A DNA stretch of 64,000 bases from Paenibacillus swuensis. GTDB lineage: Bacteria > Bacillota > Bacilli > Paenibacillales > DY6. The position numbers and the translations under genes are program-made. Location of the stretch: NCBI RefSeq assembly GCF_001644605.1, contig NZ_CP011388.1:4011501-4075500 (forward strand), in the 5' to 3' direction. The notes beneath the pieces are model-generated. The model was not told the DNA's origin and made no database searches. It saw only the letters and a program-made list of their open reading frames with translations. Positions 18,222 to 26,965 of the stretch are shown here, piece after piece; within the stretch, counting starts at the first letter, position 1, and the number at the start of each line of letters is the position of its first letter.

Positions 18222-19118
18222 CTATGCACCCGTTTTCTTTGAACGAGATTTAGCGCCGGCGCGGGGAGATTTGGATGGCTTAGCTGCAGAGGTCTTTTTG
18301 GTTTTATTCGTCTTGGCTCGGGTACTGGTTTTTTTGACGGGTTGTTCCGAAGGTTGAGCCTGTGCCAAACTAGCTTTTAACGCATCCATTAAATCAATAA
18401 CGTTTCGTTGCTTTTCTTCAGGCGCGAATTTCACTTCTTTTCCGTGAATTTTATCTTCAATCGCGTCCATTAAACGTTCCTTGTAATCATCCTCATATTG
18501 CGCCGGATTGAATTCAGCAGTTAGTTGTTCGATTAAAGACTTGGCCATTTCTAATTCCTTTTCGTTCGTGTCTTTGAGCTCCGGCAGATTCGGAACCTGC
18601 TTTAGCGGGCGTATCTCTTCGGCGTAATGCATGGTTGCCATGGCTAAATAACCGTCAATGACCCGAATTGCGGCTAAACTGCTTTTGCTTCGGATCGTGA
18701 CATTGGCAATTCCGATTTTTTGAGTCTCCTCCAGGGCTTTAGCTAACAATTGATAAGCATGTACCCCAGATTCGTTCGGTGCCAGATAATAGGTCTTCTG
18801 AAAATAAACGGGGTCAATCTCATCCAAATTCGCAAAACTCAATATCTTGATTTCACGTGAGTCTTCGGAAGCAAGCTTGTCCAACTCATCCTTGTCAAAC
18901 GTTACAAAATGACCCGGTTCGTATTCATAGCCCCGGACGATATCACTCCACTCGACATCTTCCTCACACTTTGGGCATGTTCTAACGTAATTTATCGGTA
19001 CAGAGAGCTTTTTGTGAAGGAGTTTCATGGGTACATCGTTATTTTGCGTAGAAGAGAACATCTTTACAGGTACGTTCACCAAGCCAAAATTAATCGCGCC
19101 TTTCCATACCGTTTGCAT
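18222..19118 (-). CDS. ku: Ku protein, non-homologous end joining
   Basis: Bacterial Ku homodimer that binds broken DNA ends and recruits LigD. From the ATG at 19118 (GGAGGCG 7 bases upstream) it has 298 residues and the canonical MQTVWKGAINFGLVNVPVKM start; an ATG five codons earlier overlaps the ribosome binding site. The Ku core runs to about residue 250 (KLLHKK, CPKCEEDVEW zinc-like pair, YYLAPNE). The C-terminal 45 residues are Lys/Ser/Thr/Ala-rich, a common DNA-binding extension. No ligD lies in the window, although in B. subtilis ykoU and ykoV are adjacent. Confidence 0.94.
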   Translation of the reverse strand: MQTVWKGAINFGLVNVPVKMFSSTQNNDVPMKLLHKKLSVPINYVRTCPKCEEDVEWSDIVRGYEYEPGHFVTFDKDELDKLASEDSREIKILSFANLDEIDPVYFQKTYYLAPNESGVHAYQLLAKALEETQKIGIANVTIRSKSSLAAIRVIDGYLAMATMHYAEEIRPLKQVPNLPELKDTNEKELEMAKSLIEQLTAEFNPAQYEDDYKERLMDAIEDKIHGKEVKFAPEEKQRNVIDLMDALKASLAQAQPSEQPVKKTSTRAKTNKTKKTSAAKPSKSPRAGAKSRSKKTGA

Positions 19119-19241
19119 CAGGATCGCCTCCATTATTGTGTTACATTATATATAAACGGAATGGATTACCTTATAACGGCGCATGAAATGAGAAAAACTC
19201 CCTTGTTATGTGGCGCGCAAGAGAGTTTGTTATTTGTGAGC

Positions 19242-19874
19242 CTATCCGGTTGTGAATATACGCTTTATCCAAAGTGACCCCTTCTCCATCATCCACTTCG
19301 TGTAAGCGAGTGTTTCTCTGCTTTTATGCCACGTCATATTCAGTACACTAGAGTTCGTAGTGGACACTACCGGTTCGGAATATTCCAGAAACGAGGCAAT
19401 ATCTGCGGAGCGCGCACCATGATAATCATGAGTGATAATTACAGCTCTACGAAAACCCTGTTCTTCCATAATTACCTTGCTGAATAATAAATTCTGATAA
19501 GTGCTGCGGGCTTTATTCTCTTCCAAAATATGCTGAGATGGAATCCCGGTTCCCACCAAATAATTTTTCATCCCCTGAGCCTCTGTCAATTCCGAATCCA
19601 AGCGGTCATACCCGCCCGAAACGATAATTTTGGTAAATACACCGGCTTTGTATAGCTTGTATGCGTGGTCCAGCCTCTCCTGCAACCCCGGACTGGGCAC
19701 ATTCCCCCATAAGGAAGCCCCCAATACGATGCCTACATCCGCGTGCTCGGGGACCCTTTGACGTTCAGCGGAATGGATTAAATATTGAGTCCAAGCGATC
19801 CAACCTATTCCAGCCATGAAGATGACAAGTGCGGATAACCATAACTTTGTGTACTTACGATTGTTGAAGTTCAT
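19242..19874 (-). CDS. SanA/YdcF-like DUF218 membrane-anchored protein
   Basis: About 210 residues with an N-terminal membrane anchor (WLSALVIFMAGIGWIAW) and a DUF218 domain: ADVGIVLGASLWGNVPS, LYKAGVFTKIIVSGGY, EAQGMKNYLVGTGIP, and VIITHDYHGAR. SanA-like proteins are linked to envelope integrity, but their reaction is unknown. The ATG at 19874, with GAGGTTG upstream, is preferred to the earlier opening at 19907 that would overlap the esterase gene. It follows the esterase by 10 bases, so they are probably co-transcribed. Confidence 0.83.
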   Translation of the reverse strand: MNFNNRKYTKLWLSALVIFMAGIGWIAWTQYLIHSAERQRVPEHADVGIVLGASLWGNVPSPGLQERLDHAYKLYKAGVFTKIIVSGGYDRLDSELTEAQGMKNYLVGTGIPSQHILEENKARSTYQNLLFSKVIMEEQGFRRAVIITHDYHGARSADIASFLEYSEPVVSTTNSSVLNMTWHKSRETLAYTKWMMEKGSLWIKRIFTTG

Positions 19875-19884
19875 GTATGCAACC

Positions 19885-20562
19885 TCATTCCGTTGTTGAG
19901 AATTCATGATACAGAAAGCGCGTTACTCTCCTGAATACCTGTTCGTAGTCGGCATCCAAACAAATGAGATGCTTCGAATTCGCATAATATTGAACTTCGT
20001 AATAACAGTTTAGTTTAGATGTGATGAAGCGGGCGCTCGAAGGATGTACAATCTCATCCCGTTCTCCCTGCAGAACTAAAGTGGGCGATTGTATTCTTGA
20101 GAATTCAGGTTTAAGCGCCCTGACAAGTCTCATGAATTGCCAAACGGAACCGATGGGTGTTCTTTTCACTGTTTTCAGCTTACGCGTCTCCCCAGTACGT
20201 ATGAGATCCGCTATAGCATGCGCAAAACGAACAGGGCTCACATAAATGACGGCAGCGCTTAACAGGACCACACGCCGAACCGCATAGCGATTGGCTATAT
20301 ATGCCGCTAACAGACCGCCCATCGAGAAACCTATAACATCGAAAGAACCGTATAACCGTTGCATTTCGGCTGCTTCCCGCTCCACGTGTTCAACCCATGA
20401 CTGCCATGTAATGTTGCGCAGGCCGTTACCCCTGTCACCATGACCGGGTAACAGAGGTACGTTGCAGATGTAACCCATGTTCGTAAGCTCAATCGCAAGC
20501 GGGCGGACCTCATGAGGCCCGCCCGTAAAACCGTGTATCAACAAACATGCTCGCTCGTTCAA
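19885..20562 (-). CDS. Alpha/beta hydrolase (carboxylesterase-like)
   Basis: 225-residue single-domain alpha/beta hydrolase similar to small bacterial carboxylesterases and monoacylglycerol lipases. The oxyanion-hole motif LLIHGFTGGP is at residues 7-16, the nucleophile elbow GFSMGG near 98-103, the acid Asp in GERDEIVHP, and the base His in NSKHLICLD. It uses a TTG start at 20562 with AAGAAGGTG 6 bases upstream. The stop of the DUF402 gene is 3 bases before this start, so the two are almost certainly coupled. Confidence 0.88.
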   Translation of the reverse strand: MNERACLLIHGFTGGPHEVRPLAIELTNMGYICNVPLLPGHGDRGNGLRNITWQSWVEHVEREAAEMQRLYGSFDVIGFSMGGLLAAYIANRYAVRRVVLLSAAVIYVSPVRFAHAIADLIRTGETRKLKTVKRTPIGSVWQFMRLVRALKPEFSRIQSPTLVLQGERDEIVHPSSARFITSKLNCYYEVQYYANSKHLICLDADYEQVFRRVTRFLYHEFSTTE

Positions 20563-20565
20563 TGT

Positions 20566-21120
20566 CTACACCTTCTTACTAACCAAGTCGCCGAACAAAC
20601 GTTGCAGATGGTCTACAGCCAGCTCACGGTAGACAAAACTCCCGTTCTTGATGGAGTCCAACAGCTTGTTTGCCTCCACCTTGGCTGTGTCAAAGTCGGA
20701 CTTTGTAATCTCGCCATGATCATAAGCTTCTTCCAGCTCATCTTCGTCCACAAGCAGAACTTCGCCGCTTGGTAATATAATAACGTCCAGGAACAGATCA
20801 TCAAACCAAGGCACCCCTTGATCGGTTAATCCTTGATCCTTGCAAATATCAATGTACCATTGAACTACTTGTAAGGAGGAATTGAACATCGTCGTTACAA
20901 CGTACCGTTCGTTCTCAGGAAAGTGTTGAAGCCATATGTATCCTTCATCGGCCAGACAAAGTCGGGATTGCAGGTATTCTTTCCATAATGGTTCACGCAG
21001 CTGATGAATTTTATAAAAGGTGACATAACCCTTAAACTCCGCATCATTCAAGTGTACCGATGCATAACTTTTGTTAACAATTCTGCGCCAATTGGCTCGA
21101 TCAGAAAATTTTCTTTTCAT
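20566..21120 (-). CDS. DUF402 domain protein (YgaC/NtdP-like)
   Basis: 184-residue protein of the DUF402 family, whose Gram-positive members (YgaC, SA1684-like) have been reported as nucleoside di-/triphosphate phosphatases. The conserved acidic cluster is visible: WYIDICKDQ, PWFDDLFLDVIILPSG and VLLVDEDELEEA, which would supply divalent-metal ligands. There is no signal peptide or membrane segment. ATG at 21120 with GGAAA upstream. First gene of a short run with the esterase and DUF218 genes. Confidence 0.85.
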   Translation of the reverse strand: MKRKFSDRANWRRIVNKSYASVHLNDAEFKGYVTFYKIHQLREPLWKEYLQSRLCLADEGYIWLQHFPENERYVVTTMFNSSLQVVQWYIDICKDQGLTDQGVPWFDDLFLDVIILPSGEVLLVDEDELEEAYDHGEITKSDFDTAKVEANKLLDSIKNGSFVYRELAVDHLQRLFGDLVSKKV

Positions 21121-21207
21121 GAAAAATTTCCTTTCTGCGTCATCCCTGCATTCGTCCCCCGGACGTAACTAACGGAGTATCGCCCTGATGGGACCTGCAA
21201 TTTCAAT

Positions 21208-21912
21208 TTATTGTTCGGTAATAGATATTGAATTAATCGTTACAACTTCAGTAGGCTTGCTTGGTGTGGCTTCGCTACCTTGTTCAACCGGTGTCGCCGC
21301 GATCAGATTAATGGTTTCCATGCCCTCGACGACTTTACCGAAAATTGGGTAGTTGGGTTGTGAATTCAAAGACGCGGCATCCTCTCCGCTGCAGATGAAG
21401 AACTGGCTTCCGCCTGTATTCGGACCCGCATTAGCCATGGCTATCGTTCCGGGTTCGTATGTATGCTTACTGCCCAACTCGTCTTTAATCGCATAGCCTG
21501 GACCCCCGCCGCCGGTTCCGGTCGGATCACCGCCTTGAATCATAAAGGATTGAATAATTCGGTGAAAGGTAACTCCTTCATAGAACTTTTCTTTCGCGAG
21601 AAAAATAAAATTGTTCACCGTTACCGGAGCATCCTTCGCAAAAAGCTCGATTGTGAAGTTGCCTTTGGAGGTATGAAACTCCGCTTTGTATTGCTTATCT
21701 TGATCGATTGTCATTGCCGGAGGCGAAGCCCACTGCTTGGGCGTCTGCTCCGTGGCGGAACCGTCAGTCGCGCTTCCGGATGATGCATTGTTTGTGCCAT
21801 TAGCCGCATTCCCTGTGTTAGTAGATCCACTGTTAGGTTTCTCGCCGCAACCCGTCAGTAACGCTGCTGCGGTTAATAATACAATCGATGATGTATAAAT
21901 ACGGCGTTTCAT
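21208..21912 (-). CDS. Lipoprotein peptidyl-prolyl isomerase, cyclophilin type
   Basis: Extracytoplasmic foldase of about 234 residues. A signal peptide with lipobox LLTGC places the mature Cys near residue 21. A Ser/Thr/Asn/Gly-rich linker (about 25-60) tethers the cyclophilin domain (about 70-230). Conserved active-site motifs are VTFHRIIQSFMIQGGDPTGTG (Arg and Gln of the catalytic groove), IAMANAGPNTGGSQFFI and FGKVVEGM. The ATG at 21912 is chosen because GGGAG lies at good spacing and it starts directly at the basic n-region MKRR. Confidence 0.92.
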   Translation of the reverse strand: MKRRIYTSSIVLLTAAALLTGCGEKPNSGSTNTGNAANGTNNASSGSATDGSATEQTPKQWASPPAMTIDQDKQYKAEFHTSKGNFTIELFAKDAPVTVNNFIFLAKEKFYEGVTFHRIIQSFMIQGGDPTGTGGGGPGYAIKDELGSKHTYEPGTIAMANAGPNTGGSQFFICSGEDAASLNSQPNYPIFGKVVEGMETINLIAATPVEQGSEATPSKPTEVVTINSISITEQ

Positions 21913-22017
21913 ATGAAATACACTCCCAGCACTTAATCTCAATTTACAAAATTATAGCATAAGGTCACGTTGGATACAAAATTTAACTTACCTCCGCACC
22001 GTTGCCTGCACAAAAAT

Positions 22018-22038
22018 GGCCGCCTTCAGCAGGCGGCC
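22018..22038 (-). terminator. Terminator of the penicillin-binding protein gene
   Basis: GGCCGCCT, 5-base loop, AGGCGGCC with a T tract on the minus strand (22012-22017), just after the stop at 22051. Confidence 0.85.
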
Positions 22039-22050
22039 CATGTCCCATAT

Positions 22051-24684
22051 TTAATTGTTGTCTTTATCTTTATCTTTTCCTTTTCCGCGATCCTTGGACG
22101 GGTCAGCCGCGAGTCCATTCCCGTTCTGAAGTTGTTGTTGACCGCTGTCACCCGTTGGTTCTGAATCGCCTTCCTGATTTCCGTCAGTATTTCCAGGAAC
22201 TACAGGCTCTCCGTCTTCACCATCGGGATTTGGATTTTCTTGTCCGTCCCCGGGATTCTCACCCGGAGGCTCGGTCCCGTTATCGGGATTACCCGTTCCG
22301 TCTCCCGCATCAGGAACAGTCCCTTCATCCGGATTTTGAGGCTCTTCGGGGTTCTCGCCCCCATCGTCGCCATCCGGAATTTCGATCTCCGGTCCTTCAC
22401 CGGGATCAATAACATTCCCATCCCCGGGCTCCGTCGGAACAACTTCCGGCGGCGTTACAACCCCGGTTACGGCAACCTGAACCCAGTTTGATTGTTTACT
22501 CAGAAGATTACCATTTTGCTTGCTTACAATGACGTAATACTGATAATTACTGCCAGGTGTAATACCGACATCAACCGCACCCGCATCATTTACCGTTTGA
22601 ATCAAGTTAAAACCTGCGTCATTCGCTTCTTTACGGTACACCTGATAGGCGACTTCCCCTTCTTTCGGGGACCATGTCAAAGTAACTGAATTTTCTTCAG
22701 GTGAATAAGAAGCCGCAAGATCTTTAACCGAGCTAGGCGGTTGCGCAATATCAACCACACCTTCAGGTCTGACAAAATCTTTCACAGGCCTTCCGGATAG
22801 GGCCTTCTCCATAACCTCGGAGAACATTCTGGCCGTCGCGCCGCTGGATACATCAAGATAGTTATCTTTGGTCGTCCGGTCAAAGCCCATGTATACAGCA
22901 GCTGTCCATTCCGGTGTATAACCGGCAAACCATATATCCTGATTGCCCTTCGTCCCCTTGTAGCCCGCAGTTCCCGTTTTGCCCGCTACAGGACGGTTCA
23001 TCTGAGCTCTCTTCCCGGAACCGTTCTGAACGACATTCTCCATTAATTGCGTCATGGTATACGCTGTTTGCGGAGACATCACTTGCTTTTGTTCCAATTT
23101 ACCCATGGAATAAATATCGCGTCCCGCCGAATCTTTAATAGAACGAATCGCGTGGGCTTTATTCAACCGGCCCTGGTTGGCAAATGCCGTGTAAGCCTGG
23201 GCCATATCCAGTGTGGAAACCCCATTGGTCAGACCGCCCAAAGCTATGGATAAATTACGGTCCGTATCCGCCAAAGGCAATCCCAGTTTCTTAGCGAAAT
23301 TGTAACCGGACTTTGCACCCATTTCATTGAGCAACCACACCGCGGGGATATTAATGGAATCTTCCACGGCATCAATTAAAGGCACACTATCACTGTAACC
23401 CCCGAGGTTGCGAGGACAATAATCGCCAAAACATTGCTTTTGGTTATTTAATGAAGAATACGGTGTCCAATCCCCTGAATCCAATGCCGGCCCGTACACG
23501 GTAACGGGTTTGAAGGATGAACCCGGTTGACGCTTCACCGTTGCCCGGTTCAAATCGCCTGCATTCACATCACGTCCGCCTACCATGGCCACAATGCCGC
23601 CATTGAGGTTATTGACGATCGTCATACCGCCTTGCACCTGATACGGCTTTCCTTCCGCGGTTTTACCGTCTTCCGGAAACAAGTCGTCGTTGCTGAATGC
23701 GGATTCCGCAGCTTTTTGAGCTTGCGTGTTCAGATTGGTAAAAATTCGAAGACCTTTAGTATAAATTTCTTCTTCCGTTAATCCGGTAACCTGAGCCGCT
23801 TCTTTAATCACATAGTCCATGTATGAAGTATAGACATCGCCGGATTGTTTAGGAATAGGCTTGTATTCATAGGCGAATGCCTCTTCCTTCTCCGCGGCTG
23901 TAATATAGCCTTGCTCATACATAAGTTGTAGAACAACTTTACGGCGTTCCAGTGAACGCTCCGGATTGTCAATCGGATTGTAGTTGCTAGGCGCTTTCGG
24001 AATAGCGGCCAAGATGGCCATTTCAGCTACTTCAATATCTTCCAGGTTTTTCCCGAAATATCTCTTCGCCGCAGCTTTCACTCCATAGGCGCTCTTACCG
24101 AAATAAATCCGGTTTAAATACTTTTCCAAAATTTGATCCTTGGTTAAATTGTTCTCCAAAGCCAAAGCAATGGAAACCTCTGTAGCTTTACGCAAATAAG
24201 TTTTATCCGCGTTCAGGAACAAGTTTTTAGCCAATTGTTGCGTAATAGTGGAACCGCCCTCTTTGGCGCTGCGGCTGATTACATCCCGCACCACCGCGCG
24301 TCCCAGCGCCCACAAGTCAACACCTTGATGCTGCTCGAAGCGCTTATCCTCCGTTGCGATAAAGGCGTATCTCAACTTCTCCGGAATCTGATTCAGACTC
24401 ACCAGCTCACGATCAATCTGATCCGCGACAAGTTTCTTTACGGCCTTATCCGAAGAATCATAAATGATAGAAGACTCGGATAGTGTTAACTTATCAATGT
24501 TTTCTTTATAGATCTTCTCACCGGACAGAATGATGAACAAGTATCCGGCTAATGCGCAAAAAATAGCGATTGCGGCCGTAATGAAAAACCACATTAATAT
24601 GGTTTTCCCTTTCTTCTTCTTGTTCTTATTCTTTCCTTTGGGTTTCCCGGCCACTTGGCGGTTCCCTGGTTTATGTTCTGCCAT
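22051..24684 (-). CDS. Class A penicillin-binding protein (PBP1A/1B)
   Basis: 877-residue bifunctional peptidoglycan synthase. A basic cytoplasmic N-terminus (KGKNKNKKKKGK) precedes one membrane anchor (about 30-52). The GT51 glycosyltransferase spans about 75-250 (ATEDKRFEQHQGVD with catalytic Glu; GGSTITQQLAKN). The transpeptidase spans about 340-630: active Ser in SSFK, SINIPA as SxN, KTGTAG as KTG. A fibronectin III domain (about 660-745) follows. The last 130 residues are an acidic Pro/Gly/Asn/Asp-rich tail ending in a basic KDRGKGKDKDKD stretch. ATG at 24684 has GGGAG upstream. Confidence 0.95.
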   Translation of the reverse strand: MAEHKPGNRQVAGKPKGKNKNKKKKGKTILMWFFITAAIAIFCALAGYLFIILSGEKIYKENIDKLTLSESSIIYDSSDKAVKKLVADQIDRELVSLNQIPEKLRYAFIATEDKRFEQHQGVDLWALGRAVVRDVISRSAKEGGSTITQQLAKNLFLNADKTYLRKATEVSIALALENNLTKDQILEKYLNRIYFGKSAYGVKAAAKRYFGKNLEDIEVAEMAILAAIPKAPSNYNPIDNPERSLERRKVVLQLMYEQGYITAAEKEEAFAYEYKPIPKQSGDVYTSYMDYVIKEAAQVTGLTEEEIYTKGLRIFTNLNTQAQKAAESAFSNDDLFPEDGKTAEGKPYQVQGGMTIVNNLNGGIVAMVGGRDVNAGDLNRATVKRQPGSSFKPVTVYGPALDSGDWTPYSSLNNQKQCFGDYCPRNLGGYSDSVPLIDAVEDSINIPAVWLLNEMGAKSGYNFAKKLGLPLADTDRNLSIALGGLTNGVSTLDMAQAYTAFANQGRLNKAHAIRSIKDSAGRDIYSMGKLEQKQVMSPQTAYTMTQLMENVVQNGSGKRAQMNRPVAGKTGTAGYKGTKGNQDIWFAGYTPEWTAAVYMGFDRTTKDNYLDVSSGATARMFSEVMEKALSGRPVKDFVRPEGVVDIAQPPSSVKDLAASYSPEENSVTLTWSPKEGEVAYQVYRKEANDAGFNLIQTVNDAGAVDVGITPGSNYQYYVIVSKQNGNLLSKQSNWVQVAVTGVVTPPEVVPTEPGDGNVIDPGEGPEIEIPDGDDGGENPEEPQNPDEGTVPDAGDGTGNPDNGTEPPGENPGDGQENPNPDGEDGEPVVPGNTDGNQEGDSEPTGDSGQQQLQNGNGLAADPSKDRGKGKDKDKDNN

Positions 24685-24751
24685 TCCTACCTACTCCCTT
24701 TTCTCTGTATCTCATACTCGAACTGTCACGAAGATGCGGTTAATAAAAGAA

Positions 24752-24773
24752 CAACCCGATTATGACCGGGTTG
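24752..24773 (-). terminator. Terminator after hfq
   Basis: Stem CAACCCG / CGGGTTG with an 8-base loop, followed on the minus strand by TTCTTTTATT. Ends the miaA-hfq transcript. Confidence 0.75.
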
Positions 24774-24840
24774 CTCTTCAGCCTAACCTATTCAATTAAC
24801 GCCGTCCACCCTCTAAAAGTTTCATCCAAAAATACCCAAT

Positions 24841-25083
24841 TTAGCTTGGGTCGTTCGAGTGATCTTGCATTAGGGAGACGTTGCGCTGAGGGGTGAATGT
24901 TGAAATTGCGTGTTTATAGACCATTTGTTGCCGGCCTTCACTGTCGATAATGATTGTGAAATTGTCAAAGGCCTTAATGTGTCCGCGAATCTGAAATCCA
25001 TTTGTTAAATATACGGTGACCGGAATGGAATCTTTGCGAAGCTGGTTCAGAAAAGTGTCTTGAATATTAATGGATTTGTTCAT
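24841..25083 (-). CDS. hfq: RNA chaperone Hfq
   Basis: 80-residue Sm-like protein forming a hexameric ring that binds small RNAs and mRNAs. The Sm1 motif is [23 protein letters not shown] and Sm2 is the YKHAIS signature (residues 59-64), with the family-typical [13 protein letters not shown] start. The C-terminus is short, as usual in Gram-positives. ATG at 25083, preceded by a GGGGG-containing site. It lies 26 bases after miaA on the same strand, the widely conserved miaA-hfq pair. Confidence 0.97.
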   Translation of the reverse strand: MNKSINIQDTFLNQLRKDSIPVTVYLTNGFQIRGHIKAFDNFTIIIDSEGRQQMVYKHAISTFTPQRNVSLMQDHSNDPS

Positions 25084-25109
25084 GAATTGGACCCCCGATA
25101 TCGATAATT

Positions 25110-26099
25110 TTAAATTGAATGTTGGTTGTCATCGATCTTTAACGTTCTTGCTATTATATCACTTACTTGGGTCAAATGCTCATAAAAATTAGAGGTCTCT
25201 GTTACGTCGATCCATTGGATATCCTTCATATGCCGGAACCAGGAAAGCTGTCGTTTAGCAAATCTTCTAGTATTGCGCTTTAATAGGTACTCTGCGCGTT
25301 CCATCGTATATTCGCCGTCAAGGTAACCAAGCATTTCTTTATAACCCAATGCTTTAATTGAGATGGCATCCCTTGGACAACCCGCTTCGATCACTCGCTG
25401 AACTTCCTCAACCAAACCCAGCGCAAGCATCTCATCAATTCGTTCCTCTATACGTTTATATAGCAAATCCCGTTCCATTGTCAAACCAACGATACATAGT
25501 TCGTAGGGGGTTTCCTTTTTTTGACCTAACAACTGATCTGAAAGTTTCATTCCTGTAAGGTGCACAATTTCTAAAGCACGCACGACGCGGCGAAGGTCAT
25601 TAGGATGTAAACGTTCGGCGGTAACCGGGTCGGAGGCTTGAAGTTGCAGATGCAGGGCTTCGGCTCCGTGAATTTCAGCGTACCGATACTTCTCTTCACG
25701 GAATGCTTCGTCAGAACCGGATTCACTGAACTCAAACGAATAACAGAGCGATTCAATATATAATCCCGTTCCCCCTACAATAAATGGCAGTTTGTCTCTA
25801 TCACTGATTTCTTGGATGAGTCTTCTCGATTCATCTTGAAATTCAGCTACGGAGAAAGGATAATCCGGTTCATGAATATCAATCATATGATGCGGTACGC
25901 CTTCCATTTCCTCTGGCCTGATTTTGGCAGTGCCGATATCCATACCCCGATACACTTGCATCGAGTCTCCGGAAATAATCTCGCATCCGAATCGTTTGGC
26001 AAGTTCAATGCTTAATCTGGTTTTGCCGATCGCCGTCGGACCGAGCAGCACGAGTAATTTAGGTTTGGCTGGTGAATCCGTCGATGTACGTTCTTTCAA
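25110..26099 (-). CDS. miaA: tRNA dimethylallyltransferase
   Basis: Adds the dimethylallyl group to A37 of UNN-reading tRNAs. 329 residues. The P-loop is [13 protein letters not shown] (about residues 16-28), followed by [18 protein letters not shown] and [10 protein letters not shown]. Later blocks are [24 protein letters not shown] and the substrate-channel [12 protein letters not shown]. It starts at TTG 26099, whose bases overlap the TGA of the upstream methyltransferase gene, with GGAGTG 8 bases before. Upstream of hfq. Confidence 0.95.
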   Translation of the reverse strand: MKERTSTDSPAKPKLLVLLGPTAIGKTRLSIELAKRFGCEIISGDSMQVYRGMDIGTAKIRPEEMEGVPHHMIDIHEPDYPFSVAEFQDESRRLIQEISDRDKLPFIVGGTGLYIESLCYSFEFSESGSDEAFREEKYRYAEIHGAEALHLQLQASDPVTAERLHPNDLRRVVRALEIVHLTGMKLSDQLLGQKKETPYELCIVGLTMERDLLYKRIEERIDEMLALGLVEEVQRVIEAGCPRDAISIKALGYKEMLGYLDGEYTMERAEYLLKRNTRRFAKRQLSWFRHMKDIQWIDVTETSNFYEHLTQVSDIIARTLKIDDNQHSI

Positions 26100-26833
26100 A
26101 GGTTTATCACTCCGTACGCAATTTTGGAATAGGTCCGATGCACATGCGAAAAACCGAGACGATCAAATTCTTCGCTGTCCCGATGTTCTTTCATAACAAG
26201 TCTATGTCGAGCTACACGCGCAGCTTCACGGATAGCATCTGTTGTCAAAGGAGCGTCATTCGCGGTTCCCCGAAGCGGTGAAATAGAGTTCGACTCAGCG
26301 ATCGCATTTCGGAACATCGGGTCGAAGTAAATGATATCGACACTGTCATCCGATAACGAACGTAAGTAATCCAAATGATTCATCCGACGAACCTGTATTC
26401 GCCGCATCGCCTCATTCAGCTCGGGTACTTCCGACACATACGTTTGCAGGCCCTCATCAATGATTGTACTGATGTTCAAGTCACTTTCAATGGCCGTAAC
26501 TTTCCCCGTTTCACCGCTAGCATAAGACATCACAATGGAATCAGACGCCAATCCCGCGGTGCAGTCGATGACGGAGGTTCCGGGAACAATACCGGCCAGG
26601 CGCACCAGCGTATCCTCTTCGCCTTTAAGCATTCGCTTTACGCGAAGAATCCCCGTGCTTGGATGAAAGAAGAGCACGGCGTCGTGAACATTCATATATT
26701 TAAGCTCACGTTCGGATACGATCCACAATGCCTCGGCACCATGTTGAGAACGTAATCGGGGCACGGAGCTCTCGCGTCTCGGAACATAATTCACCCCAAG
26801 ACGCAAAGATAACTGACGCGCTTTAACTTCCAC
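26096..26833 (-). CDS. RsmJ-like class I SAM-dependent methyltransferase
   Basis: Methyltransferase of the RsmJ/DUF548 type, probably acting on rRNA. Motif I is VIDCTAGLASDSIVMSY, motif II an acidic end AIESD, and the catalytic-type motif IIYFDPMFR is clear. The C-terminal KEHRDSEEF matches the family. The first standard start is GTG at 26833, which gives 245 residues but has no ribosome binding site. The frame is open and family-like for 11 codons further, back to an ATT at 26866 (VTTVYHPT segment), so the true N-terminus is probably there. The stop overlaps the TTG of miaA. Confidence 0.82.
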   Translation of the reverse strand: MEVKARQLSLRLGVNYVPRRESSVPRLRSQHGAEALWIVSERELKYMNVHDAVLFFHPSTGILRVKRMLKGEEDTLVRLAGIVPGTSVIDCTAGLASDSIVMSYASGETGKVTAIESDLNISTIIDEGLQTYVSEVPELNEAMRRIQVRRMNHLDYLRSLSDDSVDIIYFDPMFRNAIAESNSISPLRGTANDAPLTTDAIREAARVARHRLVMKEHRDSEEFDRLGFSHVHRTYSKIAYGVINL

Positions 26834-26965
26834 GGCGGCTGTAGGATGGTAAACTGTCGTAACAATCGTGGAATGAACCGTGTTCGTTATATGATCTAAT
26901 ATTATAATACACCTGCATTTCTATTACGAATCAATGGCCATCCGGGCTCCCTGATCCTTGGATAA

